From Letharia columbiana (lineage: Eukaryota; Ascomycota; Lecanoromycetes; Lecanorales; Parmeliaceae), in assembly GCF_014066305.1 (NCBI RefSeq), contig NW_023501071.1, positions 186,001 to 250,000 on the forward strand: a stretch of 64,000 nucleotides of DNA, given 5' to 3'. The notes beneath the pieces were generated by a model, which saw only the letters and a program-made list of their open reading frames with translations, was not told where the DNA came from and did no database searches. Positions 23,770-36,304 of this stretch are shown here, piece after piece (position 1 is the stretch's first letter; each line of letters starts with the position of its first letter). The translations under genes and the position numbers were made by a program.

Positions 23770-26700
23770 TATCGATACTTATATAGTTATAAATAAGTCT
23801 TTAATTCTAGCAATATATAAGGCCTTATATCTAGAACTACTTTTACTATTATAATCTAAATTACTAAGAGACTATAACGACTAAATCGCGAAATAACTAA
23901 TTATATACTACTTATTTCTAACGATAATAATAAAAAACTATCGAGAAGAAATATATTTAATATTAATTATATTATTAAAATACGATATAATAGTTAAAAA
24001 ATTATAAATAAATAAATACGAGATAGTTCTTAATATATTACGAAATAAGATACTCTTTCTACTCGATTAATATAATTATAATAATAATTAGATATTAATA
24101 ATAAACGACCTTCCCTTTCTACTAACTTCGAAGCTTCGACTACTTATATTATCTACTTTCTTATCTATTATATTAAAATAATAAAGTCCTCTCTTATCTA
24201 TTTACGATAACGAGATTAATTTAAATATTTTTTTATTAAATAAGAATAAGAATAGTAAGAAGTTTAAATTTATTAATATTACTAAGATTAGTATAGCGAT
24301 CTACTATTAACTAATCTATAAAAAAGATAATAAACTATTTATATTAATAATAAATAAGATTTATAATAACTCGCTAATATTATATATATCTTCTATTAAT
24401 TAAATATCTCGCGATTCCCGTATATCGATTAATAAACTCTATCTTTATAACTTAGAAAAGAAATATAAAAAATATTACGATTTTAATTATTCTATTTAGA
24501 TTAATAATATTAATAAGATTAATTCTAAAAAGATAAAATATAAATTATTTATAAAGTATTACGATTATCTTAATATTTTCGATAGAATTAAAATAAATAT
24601 ATTTTTCTTATATTATTCTTATAATTATAAATTAAAATTTAACGATAGCTCTAATAAAACGAAACTTTTAAAAAAGTAGAATTTATTTAATATTAGAATA
24701 TAAATTAGAATAGATAAAGAAGTATCTAGATAAATATCTAAAGAAGAGATTTATAATACTAAATTATATACTATTCGCCTTATCTATTCTATTCGCGAAA
24801 AAGTCGAATAAAGAATTATATTTTTATATAAACTATCGAAAGCTAAACGCTATTATTAAAAAGAATCGATATCTAATTCTACTAATAGATAAGATTTTAA
24901 TAAGAATCTAGAGATATAAATATCTTACTCGATTAGATATTATAGCCGTATTTAATAAATTATAAATATACTTCGATAGCGAGAATTTTACTACTTTTAT
25001 TATTTTTCTTAAAGTATATAAATATTAAATTCTCTTCTTCGATCTAATTAACGGTTTAGTTATATATTAATAATATATAAATAATATTCTATTTAAATAT
25101 CTAAACGACTTCTATTAGATCTATCTCGATAATATATTTATTTATAATAAAATAAAAAAGAAATATATTTAATACGTTAGATAAATTCTCTAGAAATTAA
25201 GAGATATCGATTTTTAGATAAATATTCTTAAATATGAATTCTACGTTTAAAAAATTAAATTTCTAAATCTATTAATATCTATAGACGAATTATAAATAAA
25301 TTCTATTAAAATCTAGACTATTATTAAGTAAACTATATCTATTAATCTTAAAGAGATATAAACCTTTATCGAATTTTATAATTTTTACTAATAATTTATT
25401 AGAAACTTCTTTAAAATAGTTAAATCTATAGTAAAACTCATTATAAAAAAAATTATATTTAATTAATTTTCAGTATATTAAGAGGCCTTCTATTTTCTAA
25501 AAATCGTTATTATAAAAGTCTTAATTCTATATTATTTCGATAAAATAAAGAACGTCGTCTTAAAGATTAACTCTTATAATTATATTAATAAAGATATTCT
25601 TTCTTAATATAATAATAAAAAACTATTTTATTTAATAGCTCTCTATAGTAAGAATCTTACTTTAATCGAGTATAACTATTAAATCTACGATAAGAAGTTG
25701 CTAGTTATTATTCGCTATTTTAAATACTAGTATTCTAAATTAGAAGATATTAATATCTCTATTAAGATCTTTATAAATTATAAAAACTTAATATATTTTA
25801 TTAAAAAAAGAGATCTTAGTTATCGCTAGGCCCTCTATTTAAATATATTATTTAAATTTAATATAAAGATTATCTATTAATCTAGACTATAAAATATTAA
25901 GATTAATATACTTATATAAATAGCTAGATATAAATTAATCGATCTTAAAAATAAACGATTACGCTAATAATATTAAATAATTCTTATTTCTAATTAATTA
26001 AAATTAGATAGTAAATATATCGATATATATATAATTAATAATCTTATTTATTATAAGATAGTAGAGACTAATAAAGAGAATAACTATTATATAGAAATTT
26101 ATAAGACTATCGTTAAAAATAAGAATAAATTTCGAGAGATTACTCTTAGTAAATACTTTATATAAAATAAAATACTTTATTATAAAGATCGTTTATAAAT
26201 ATTTAATAATATATATATCGATATTATTCGAGAGATATATAATTAATTATTCTACGACTATTTAAAAGTAATATAAATCTATAAACTACTTAAAAGAAAA
26301 TATTATTAGCGAGGAATAAGGGCGATAGTAATTATCTATATTAAGAATTACTATATCTATTAAAGAACTAAAGCGCCTTATAATCGAGAATATAGTTTAT
26401 TATAATCTCTACTAATTTTATAGAAATAATAATAAGATATATTAATTAACTTCGTTATAGACTTACTTATATTTAATAATTATAACGCTATTTAAATAGC
26501 GATTAATTAATTTATTAAGAAATATTACTATATAGCTTATTTTAATATTAATAAAAATATTATTATTAAAAAGATAATTAACTTATTATTTAAAGAAGTA
26601 TTTCGCTTATATAATTTATCGATCTTAATAATATTAAATTAAGATCTTTAATTTATAGCTATTATATAAAAGTTTTTTTATAAAAGATTAGATATTATAG

Positions 26701-27530
26701 TTAAGCTATTAATAGCCTTTTACTCTAAAATTAATAAATAGATTAAGCGAGTAAATTAAGATATAAAGCGTTATTTTTAAATATATTATAACTATATATA
26801 GAATAATTAGATAAAATAACTATTTATTATCGAGTTCGCTAATAATAATACTATCTTATCGACTATTAATATTTCACCTTTTCTTATAAATAAGAGATTC
26901 TATTCTTAAATAACTTTTAGTCTAAATACTATTAACTACGAAATTATTTATAAATATCTTAATACTATTTAAATAGAGAATATTACGAATTATATAGAAT
27001 AAGTTCTTAAGTATATTAAAAGTAATATAAATTATATTTAGAAGACTATAATTATATAGATAAATAAGTATTAATAAAAGATTATCTTTTAAATAGATAA
27101 TAATATCTTTCTAAGTAATAAGAATATTATCTCTAATTTTTTTTCTTATAAATTAAACTAAAAGAGATTTAATCTATTTAAAATTATAAATCTTTTAAAA
27201 ACTTTATATTATTTAAACTTTTATTAAGTATAAAGATTTATAACGTCTTCTATTTTAATCTCTTAAGTTTTATTATAAATAACCTTCCTATTAGAATAGA
27301 TAAATTCTTTATTAAAATATATTATTATTAATAATTAGATTAAATAGATTATTAAAGAAATATTTATCTTTAAATTAATTAATAATTATCTTAAATATAA
27401 AGTTAAATAAAAAGATCTTAATAATAACTTTATCTAATATAATATAAATAATAATAAATTCGAAAATTATTAAGACCTGGCGAATAACTTCTATAAGAGA
27501 TATTTCGAAATATCTTATTTTTAAGAAATT
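23770..27530 (+). pseudogene. B1 pol remnant: protease region, RT, RNase H, integrase, chromodomain
   Basis: The RT is recognised at about 24820-25280, with the YLDD box reading YLDN at about 25122-25136. RNase H shows YNYQIYDKKLL near 25670-25700. Integrase occupies about 26170-26830, with its DDE core read as LINFVIDL and N-Q-D-L-Q-F (Asp changed to Asn). A chromodomain remnant is at 27330-27525 (KYKVKQKDLNNNF then NKFENYQDL). Many RIP stops. Order and spacing match the Tf1/sushi-type chromoviruses. Confidence 0.8.
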
Positions 27531-28240
27531 AATTAATAAGATAAAGGTCTTTAATAGCAAAAAGTTCTCTAGGCCGAAACTATCTCGAATATCCCGTTTT
27601 TAATTAAATTAAAATTGTTCGATATCTTCGCTATAGCCTCATTTTTTTATATTCGCGAAGGTCTATATTACTTAATAAGAACTTTATATTAAACTTACTA
27701 AGTAGACTTCACTTATTAATAAATACTTAAGCGTATTTTAAAGTTATAATATATTATCTATAGATCTTATTATCGCCGTCGATAGCCTTTATTAATATCG
27801 ATTATATAATATTTTATAAAGAAACTTATTAATATCGAATTAGAAGTTTTAGCGTTTACGGCTCGATTCGATTTGATTTAATTTAAGAGCCCTCGATTAA
27901 TTATATCGCGCTATTTTATAAACCTTTTATTCGCTTAGATATAGATTTGAAAATTATTACTATTTATCTCTACGCCTATAAATATTATTTTTATTATATT
28001 ATATCGATTTTCTTCTAGTTAGACTTCTTATATACGTCTATATCTTAATTAGTAACGACGCTAGAGTATAAGTATAAAGAGCTATTATCGATCTTAATAT
28101 CTCTTATAAAGAAAGATACGATAATATAAATCCCGGATACGATTATTTCTTTACTGCTTTTACTATTTTTCAGGCGTTAAGCGTATATATATACCTATTT
28201 TTCTATCTTTTTACTTATTAATTATAGAATATAATTTTAT

Positions 28241-28255
28241 AAAGAGGGGAGATAG
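28241..28255 (+). other. Polypurine tract of B1
   Basis: AAAGAGGGGAGATAG lies directly before the 3' LTR; such tracts prime plus-strand DNA synthesis in LTR retrotransposons. Confidence 0.8.
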
Positions 28256-28438
28256 TATTACGAGCGTATTCTATATCCTTAATATATTACTTAGCTCTCT
28301 TACTTATTCGAATCTAGCGTATCTTAATAGAGGTATTTATCTACTACTTAATATCTTTCTTTTATCTATATAGTTAGATATCTTAGTTATCTTATTTAAA
28401 ATATCTATATTAATATTACATCTATATCGATTCTAATA
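28256..28438 (+). repeat. 3' LTR of B1
   Basis: 183 bp, starting TATTACGAGCG and ending TTCTAATA. Aligns without gaps to the 5' LTR. Confidence 0.87.
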
Positions 28439-28443
28439 AATAG

Positions 28444-28933
28444 AGTTAAGAAGTAAGATTATGTTATTTAAGTAAGTCGCTAAGCTATCTATTATTATTC
28501 TTTTATTAATTATAAGATCTAAGCTTTAATATTTTTCGATTTATATTAAAATAACGCGATAGTAATTCTAGCGAATAAATTCTTAATATTAAAGATAATA
28601 ACGACTAGTAACTACGATAGATAGAAAATAGATCGAGCTTCTCTTAGAAGAATTATTATAACTTTAACTATTAAAATATTATATTTATACTTATAATATA
28701 ATAATATAATTTTAATTCGAGATATAATTATTAATTTTATTTTATTTACGAGTAATTCTTAGTTATATTAAGAATAATATCGCTTTTAAATAAGATATAT
28801 AAACTCTAAATCTAAGTAACTTTCTTCTATTAAGAGTAGAGTTATATCTACTCTCTACTTTATATTAATATATACTAGAGCGTAGACTTTTTAATAATAA
28901 AAAGCTATATCTAGTACTAGTTTTTAACTATAT
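28444..28933. other. Unidentified AT-rich DNA between B1 and the fold-back
   Basis: No recognised motif on either strand. Partly coding-like on the plus strand (28480-28760), but too short and degraded to assign. Confidence 0.3.
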
Positions 28934-29180
28934 TTAATTCTTAGAAATAATCTCTAAACTCTCTTAAATCCTTCGAAGACTCTTTAAAAGCTCTTCGAAA
29001 GCTTATATCGAAGAGGCTATTAAAGTAAGCTCGAAATTTAATTATTTAATAATACTTAATTAATTTCGAATTAACTTTAATAGTCTCTTTAATATAAACT
29101 TTCGAAAAGCTCTTAAAAAGCTTTAAAAAATTTAAAGATATTTAAGAGATTTAACTCTAAGAATTAAGAGAGATAGATAT
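28934..29180. repeat. Fold-back (imperfect inverted repeat), MITE-like
   Basis: Two arms of about 115-120 bp (28934-29050 and 29055-29180) are reverse complements with scattered transitions and small gaps. The matching core includes TTAATTCTTAG at the outer end, AAAAGCTCTTCGAAAG in the middle and CGAAATTTAATT near the centre. The spacer is only a few bases, so single-stranded DNA or RNA would form a long hairpin. Confidence 0.65.
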
Positions 29181-29196
29181 AATATTTTATTAGTAT

Positions 29197-29824
29197 ACGA
29201 GTAAAGGCCTATAAATTAAATTTATAATCATTTTTTTTAATTAGAGCTATCGAGTAAATTTGATAAGCGATCTTTAGTAAGCGATATTTGAATTCCTTAC
29301 GCTTTAATAATTATAAGACTAAATTTAGAAATTCTTTTTTTATTTAAAAGCCCATATTTCGTTCTATAATTGAAAAAAATAATCTTAAAAATTTAATAGA
29401 AAATAAAAAAGTTATTCTATATATTAATAATATACATCTATTATTTTTTAATTAGAGCTGTTCGACTATCGAGCGAACTTTAATAAGCGATATTTGAATT
29501 CCTTACGCTTTAATAATTATAAGACTAAATTTAGAAATTCTTTTTTTATCTAAAAGCTTATATTTCGTTCTATAATATAAAAAAATCTCTAAAGTTTAAT
29601 AGAAAATAAAAAGGTTATTATATATATTAATAACGTATATCTATTTTTTAATAAGAGAGATATAAAAGAATGAGATTTTAATAGTTACGAATATTAATTT
29701 ATTTATTCACGATAACTTAGTCGATTTAATTAAAAAGCGTAGATCTAATAAATTTATAATTGACTATATATATAAATTCAAGATTTTTAAATTTAGCTCT
29801 ATCTTATTCTTTTATATATACTAA
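29197..29824 (+). repeat. Family S repeat, copy 6 (duplicated interior)
   Basis: About 628 bp with the internal ~200-bp unit in tandem, as in copy 1. Begins ACGAGTAAAGGCC and ends TATATATACTAAT. The next copy begins immediately after. Confidence 0.82.
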
Positions 29825-29825
29825 T

Positions 29826-30415
29826 ACGAGTAAAGATTTAAAAGTTAAATTTATAATTTTTTTTAATTAAAGCTATTAAGTAAATAGATAAGTCTTTAAT
29901 AGCGATCTTTAATAAGCGATCTTTAATAAGCGTCTTTAATAAGCGATCTTTAGTAAACGATATTTAATAAGCGATATTTAAATTTCTTACGCTTTAATAA
30001 TTATAAAACTAAATTTAAAAATTCTTTTTTTTCTAAAAGCCTATATTTTATTCTATAATTTGAAAGAAATAATAGAAATTTAATAGAAAATAAAAAAGTT
30101 ATTCTAAAATTAAATAATATATATCTATTTTTTAATTAAGGCTATTCGACTATCGAGCGAACTTTAATAAGTAATATTTAAATTTCTTACGCTTTAATAA
30201 TTATAAGATTAAATTTAGAAATTCTTTTTTTATCTAAAAGCTTATATTTCGTTTTATAATTTAAAAAAAAAAAACTTATAATCTTAATAGAAAATAAAAA
30301 ATTTATTCTCTATATTTATAACGTATATCTATTTTTTTAATAATTACGAACGCTAATTTATTTACTTATAATATCTAATTAAAAAATATAAATCTATTAA
30401 ATTTATAATTAATTA
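29826..30415 (+). repeat. Family S repeat, copy 7
   Basis: In tandem with copy 6. It contains an expanded array of the 14-bp unit (AGCGATCTTTAATA-like) at about 29899-29980. Its 3' end is interrupted by copy 8. Confidence 0.78.
29899..29980. repeat. 14-bp tandem array inside family S copy 7
   Basis: About six imperfect units of AGCGATCTTTAATA, the reverse complement of the unit expanded in copy 1. Confidence 0.8.
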
Positions 30416-30417
30416 TA

Positions 30418-31052
30418 TTAGTATATATAAAAGAATAAAATAGAGGTTAAATTAGAAAATCTTAAATTTATATATATAGTTAATTATAAATTTAAGATTA
30501 TTACGTCTTTTAGCTAGATTAACTAACTTATTACGAGTAAATAAATTAGCGTTCGTAACTATTAAAATCTCGCCCTCCCGCGCCTCCCTTATTAAAAAAA
30601 TAGGTGTATATTATTAATATATAGAATAACTTTTTTATTTTCTATTAAAGTTTTAAGATTTTTTTTTTAAATTCTAAAGCGCTATTTATGCTTTTCGAAT
30701 TTTTAAGAATTTTAAAATTTAATCTTATAATTATTAAAGCGTAAGGAATTTAAATATCGCTTATTAAAGTTCGCTCGACAGTCGAATAGCCTTAATCAAC
30801 TATACATTATTTGATTTTAGAATAACTTTTTTATTTTCTATTAAAATTCTAAGATTTTTTTTTTAAATTATAGAATAAAATATAGACTTTTAGATAAAAA
30901 AAGAATTATTAAATTTAGTTCTATAATTATTAAAGTGCAAGGAATTCAAATATCGCTTACTAAAGTTCGCTTATTAAAGATCGCTCACCTACATACTCGA
31001 TAGCTCTAATTAAAAAAAAAATTATAAATTTAATTTATAGATCTTTACTCGT
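30418..31052 (-). repeat. Family S repeat, copy 8 (duplicated interior)
   Basis: Opposite orientation to copy 7, whose 3' end it truncates. Begins ATTAGTATATATAAAAG and ends TTTACTCGT. It keeps some less mutated patches (CTCGCCCTCCCGCGCCTCCC). Confidence 0.8.
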
Positions 31053-31442
31053 ATATAAGATAATAAAATAAAATAGAGCTAAGCTTAGAAATCTTGAATT
31101 TATATATATAACTAATTATAAAATCGAGATTATTTTATCTTCTAGCTAGACTATTTAAGTTAGCTCGCTAGCTCTCTCGAGCTCTCTTATTAAAAAAATA
31201 GATATACGTTATTTATAAATAAAATAACCTTTTTATTTTCTATTAAAATTTTAATATTCTTTTTTAAAATTATAGAATATAGTTTACGCTTTTTAACGCT
31301 AAAAGAATTATAAGATTTAATCTTATAATTATTTAAAAACAAGGAGTTCAAATATCGCTTATTAAAGTTTACTTATTAAATTTACTCGATAGCTCTAATT
31401 AAAAAAATAGATTATAAATTTAATTTATAGATCTAAACTCGT
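31053..31442 (-). repeat. Family S repeat, copy 9
   Basis: Directly abuts copy 8 in the same orientation. Begins with a variant end (ATATAAGATAATAAAATAGAG) and ends CTAAACTCGT. About 390 bp. Confidence 0.75.
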
Positions 31443-31889
31443 TTAATATACTTAAAAGAAGACTCTCTAAAACTTCTCTAATTCTTCGAGAGCTTTTTAA
31501 AAGCTTTTCGAGAGCTTTTATTAAGAAACTCTTCTCGTAAGCTTAATAAATCTTAGTTTTTAATATATCTTTACGAATACTTTATTAAATTTTATTTTCG
31601 CTATATTAAATTAAAAGCGTATAATTAATTCTATAATTTTATAAACTTATTTTATTATTATTTATTATATAACGTTAAAGAAATTAAATAGAATAATTTA
31701 ATAAAGCTAATATTCGAGATTTAGTCTTATAATATCTTCGCTTTTAAATATACTTATATTTAAATTAAAAATAAAGAAATAAGATATATTTTAAATTAGA
31801 AATTATAAAATTCGAGGATTTAATTAATTACTAGCTTCTTAGCGTAGAAGCTATTTAAGATTTTAAGTCTCGAGTATTAAGAAAGTAAG
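31443..31889. other. Unidentified AT-rich DNA with short inverted motifs
   Basis: Positions 31460-31545 hold repeated CGAGAGCTTTT and AAAAGCTTTT elements able to form a small hairpin, resembling the fold-back at 28934-29180. The rest shows no recognised gene. Confidence 0.35.
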
Positions 31890-31924
31890 CCGATAACCGC
31901 CGAGAGATAATACTTAAGAATTCT

Positions 31925-33400
31925 AGTATTATGATTTATACTATTACTATAAAACTACTATATAATTTATATTAAATAATCGTAATCTATTATATAAACT
32001 TTATTTAATTTCTTCTATAGTAGAATTATTCTATATAAGTTTCTTTCTTATATAAAGAGATTTTATAGATAATATATCCCTCTTTAATCTTTCGTACTCC
32101 CTTACTATTACTACTTATTTCTTTATTAAATCTTTAAAATCCTTTCTTCTAATAATCTAATCGATATATAAAATACTATCGAATAATCTTTAAGTCTTAT
32201 TATATATAATTATCTTATATTAGTTTCGATAGAGTAGAAAGTAAGATAAAAGGTTATCGAGATCGTCTATCTTTTCTACCTTTCTTAAGTAATTCTACTA
32301 TTATCTATTTAAGAAACCTCTAATACTTCTAATAAAATATTTCTATAGATTTATAAAGTTTAAAAGTATTCGAAAGACTTTTATTTAATTTTTAATAAAA
32401 TTAGAGTATTTATATTCGATTATAAGCTCTATAAAAAGAATATTTAGTTATTAATATATTAAATCGATTAATCTCTCTTATATATCTATTATACTAGAAA
32501 AAGATCTTCGAAATATCGAAATTCTTTTACTAGATATTATTTCTATCCTCCTTAAAAGTAGATAAGATAATACGATTATTAATACTTATTCTATTAAAAC
32601 GCTTTCTCTTTTTAATAATAATATTATTAATCTCTCTAATATCGTAGATAGTAATAAGAACTAAAATAAGATTATTATTCTATTAGATTACTATAAGAAT
32701 ATTATTCTAAATTACTATAGTAAGAATATCGTATAAGATATTCTTTATAAATCGATATTTTATCTCTATAAGTAATTTTAAAAGATTTATTTAATTTAGC
32801 TTTATAGTCTTATATATAGCTATTTTTATAATCTTTAACTTATTAATTAGCTTTAATTTAGTAAAATAATTATTTATAAAGAGAATAAAGTTAGAAGATA
32901 GTATATTAGTAACTAAATTAAAGACTATAGCGCTTATATCTTCGAGATCTTTAACTTTAAATCTACTCTTAAGATTTTATTTAGATAAATATTATATATA
33001 GTTATAGAGATAGCTCTTATTATTAATTATAAAAATCTTATATTTCTTTTTAATTAGCTTATTTAAAGCTATAATAAAATAATAAGTACGTCTTATCTTC
33101 TTAATTATATATTTATTAATTATATAATAGAAACTTAAAGTACGTAATTTCTTTTAATTACTTCGTATCTTATCGATAAATAAAAGAAGCTTTTTATATT
33201 ATATAAACTTTTTATATCTATTCTTATTAATAGTAAAAGAATTCTCTTCGTTAGAATCTAAATAATAAATTATTCTTCGAAGAAGTATATAGCGATCTCG
33301 TGCTATTTCGCTAGTGAGAATCGAAGATATTAAAGTAATATTATTAATTCTTTAATAATTATAAATAGTAGAAAAGTATAAAGAATAATATTAAAAGTTT
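31925..33400 (-). pseudogene. Unidentified coding-like remnant
   Basis: Long stretches can be read on the minus strand with mainly RIP-type stops. It may be the transposase of the TIR-bounded element, but no DDE or hAT-type motif was recognised. Strand and limits are tentative. Positions 33410-33470 are simple repeats of TATTCTTAATATT. Confidence 0.25.
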
Positions 33401-33639
33401 TATATATATATTAAAACTCTTAATATTCTTAATAAATATTCTTAATATTTTAAATATTCTTAATATTACTACTTTTTATCTAATAGCGATATTAATACTA
33501 TATATATAAGATATATATATACGAAGAGTATATATATAAAGTATATACGCGTTATAGCGACGTTATAGCTATATATAAAGAGTATATTTATTAAATTACG
33601 ATATTAATACTAAACGTATTAGCCTATAAAAAAGGAGGA

Positions 33640-35212
33640 GAATCTTAAGATTTTATATTATATATAAAGTTCTTAATATAGCTATAAGAAGTAATTCTCT
33701 TTATATTCTTTATATTAAAATATTTATAGATAAAGCTTAAGCTATTAATTATAATAACGATATTAGATTTTAAATACTTACTTTAATCGAAGCTAATATT
33801 ATAGCTAAAATTATTACTACTATTATCGAGATCTCTCGCTTTACTATTAATCGTTTATAGAAATAAGCTCGTAATAGAGAATTTAATTCTAGTAAGTCTT
33901 AGAAATTATTACTATTATATATAAGTAATATATTAAGATCTAAATAACTTTTAATTATTATTCTCGAGATTAAGAGTACTATTATAATCGCTATATAAAG
34001 AGATCGCTATAACTATAAGAAAACTTTATTTATATTAATTACTAAATAAAAACTCTTATTAATAATAATTCTATATATATTTAAACGAAATAATTTTCGA
34101 CCCTATAAGATTACTAAAAAACTCTCTCTTATAAAAGTTATAATGAAAGCTTGATATTAATTCGCTTTATAGTATTAAGATTAAATTATAGAGTATTAAA
34201 AGAAGATAATTTAAAGTAATAAAATTAATATAATCTTAAATTCTTAATAAAAAAAGTGCGTGTATAGCGATAACCTAATAAAATCTTTATTAAATCTACT
34301 ATATAACGTCGTTTCGTAGATACTATAGAGTTTATATTCTAGGGTTATTTCTTATATAATAAGAAGGGGTTATACTATATTTAAAAAGTCGAAACTATAA
34401 TTAAAAAGAAAGAATATATCGCGAATTTCGCTAAAATTAATAATACTTTAAAAGCTAAGATTAAAGAAGTTTAAAAACTTAAGATCGATATATAATAAAT
34501 AGGTTTACGAAATCTTTCTAGCAAGAAACCCGAGTGGAAGTTTACTATTAAGATTAGAAAAGTTATTATTAAGAGAAAAAAGAGAGGAATTAATTGATAT
34601 CGCTATCAGAAAAAGATATATACGCTTATATTTCTTATATTTCTTCTTCTTATTAAATATAGATTCTTATTTTAAAGTTTTTAAAATTCGCTTAGAAGTG
34701 TAAATAAGAGTAATTTAATATAATAGTTATAGAAGATAAGACTTTAGTCTATATATTAAAATATTAGAAAGTAGTTTATATATTAATAAATATTATTTAA
34801 ATACTCTAGTATAATAACTCTTCGAATTTTAATATAATTAAGTCTTATTAATTATAAATAAAATATTAAATTACTTAAAAAGATATATTAAGAACTTATA
34901 AAGATATCGAGAAATATTAATTATATTACTAAAATTACGAGTTTATATAAAAGAGAATTTAGAAGTAAATAGAGCGAATATCGAGATATATTATAAAGGT
35001 TATTTATTTTAAAGATAATAACGAGTATAGAAAAGATTATAAGAAAGATAATATATGGCTCTATAACTCTATAAAGCGAGTAGATAAGTATATATATAGC
35101 TATATAAAGTATTATTACTAGAAAAATAAAGCTATTTAAGAAAAATATTAAAATATTAAATATATTAAGAGATTTAGCGTATATATAGAACTTTTAATAT
35201 TACTCTTCGTAA
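33640..35212 (+). pseudogene. Tc1/mariner (DD34E) transposase remnant
   Basis: Plus-strand transposase of a fungal Tc1/mariner lineage. The first catalytic Asp codon (in a WSDET-type motif) reads AAT, Asn, at 34218-34220. The second is intact (GAT, 34735-34737) in an IEDK context. The third, Glu of an NPIE-type motif, reads AAG, Lys, at 34840-34842. Exactly 34 codons lie between the second and third positions, the canonical DD34E spacing. Both losses are G-to-A, as in RIP. Many TAA and TAG stops. Non-functional. Confidence 0.8.
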
Positions 35213-35626
35213 TAGATTTCTATATAGATTATAATAGCGACGAAGATTTTTAGCTTTAAAATATAGATAGATTTTTAATAAGAATCTAAAGAACTCTATC
35301 GAGAAGTATATAAATTTATATTTTTATAAAGTATATATCTAGATAATAGTAGTCTATATAAGATTAAATACTAGATATAAGAGAATTATAAAGTTATTCG
35401 AAAAGTAATTAATAGATATACGATACTCGATTTATAGTAGTTAATATTTAAATAATATAGATATACGTCGAAGAAGAATATTACGTTACTTAAGTTTTTT
35501 CTTTCTTATCTCGATCGTAGCCTCTTTTTTTTAACGTTTCTAGATCTTATATAGTTCGTCTTTATTAGACTAAGATAGAGTAGTAATTTTAACTATATTA
35601 GATTATATTTAATAAAATAGTACGAA

Positions 35627-36010
35627 GATCGATATTAAAAGTTCTAAATAGCGTTAAAATACTTAATACTCTTAATATTCTTAATACTTTCTATATAGTT
35701 ATATTTATTTAATAATAATACTTTATATAATTACGTATATACTTATTAGCTCGCTCGACGAAGTCGTATAATTATATATTATCTTTTTTATAATCTTTTC
35801 TATACTCGTTATTATCTTTAAAACGTATTATCTTTATAATATATCTCGATATTTACTCTATTTATTTCTAAATTATTTATTAAATAAGCTTATAATTTTA
35901 ATAATATAGTTATTATCTTTCGACTTTCTTATAAATTTTTAATATATCTTTTTAAATAATATAATATTTTATTTATAATTAATAAGACTTAATAAGTATT
36001 TAAATTCGAG
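35627..36010 (-). pseudogene. Inverted partial copy of the transposase C-terminus
   Basis: Reverse complement of about 34830-35212, with scattered transitions and short gaps. It forms an inverted repeat of about 380-bp arms around a 415-bp spacer. Confidence 0.7.
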
Positions 36011-36304
36011 TCTTATTATTATAATTAATACTTTAAGTATTAAATATATTAATAAAAGATAATTAAGATAGAGAATAATAAGAAGATTTCTATTTATTAT
36101 ATTATATAAATAAGACTTATATATTAAAAGTCTTTATACTCTTTCTCTATTTCTTTATATTATAATTAATACTTTAATATTATTACTATTATATATTCTA
36201 TTAATATCGCTATTATATATATACTTCGTATATTTATACTTTATATATATATACTATATCGCTATTATATAGAGTATTAATACTTATTAAAATAAAGAAT
36301 AATA

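Larger units (their letters stand above)
18030..28438 (+). mobile_element. Complete gypsy chromovirus B1 with nested inserts
   Basis: LTR retrotransposon with two 183-bp LTRs (18030-18212 and 28256-28438), a polypurine tract (28241-28255) and a 5-bp target duplication AATAA at 18025-18029 versus AATAG at 28439-28443, a single G-to-A difference. It contains two later insertions: a 1476-bp family S relative (19504-20979) splitting gag, and a 2068-bp Tc1/mariner element (21693-23760). Without them it is about 6.9 kb. Comparison with B2 confirms both insertion points approximately. Inactive through RIP. Confidence 0.88.
33478..36290 (+). mobile_element. Rearranged Tc1/mariner element with inverted second copy
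   Basis: The left end (33478-33600) and right end (36150-36290) are inverted relatives of one another, sharing TAGCGATATT and ATATACGAAG motifs. The plus strand carries a full-length transposase remnant. Its C-terminal portion (about 34830-35212) recurs inverted at 35627-36010. This looks like two copies of one element joined tail to tail, the second truncated. Confidence 0.6.

Noticed and set aside
27375..27560. Minus-strand 61-codon open frame
   Set aside because: It lies antisense to the chromodomain region of B1 and has the low-complexity Ile/Phe/Leu composition expected from RIP-mutated DNA.
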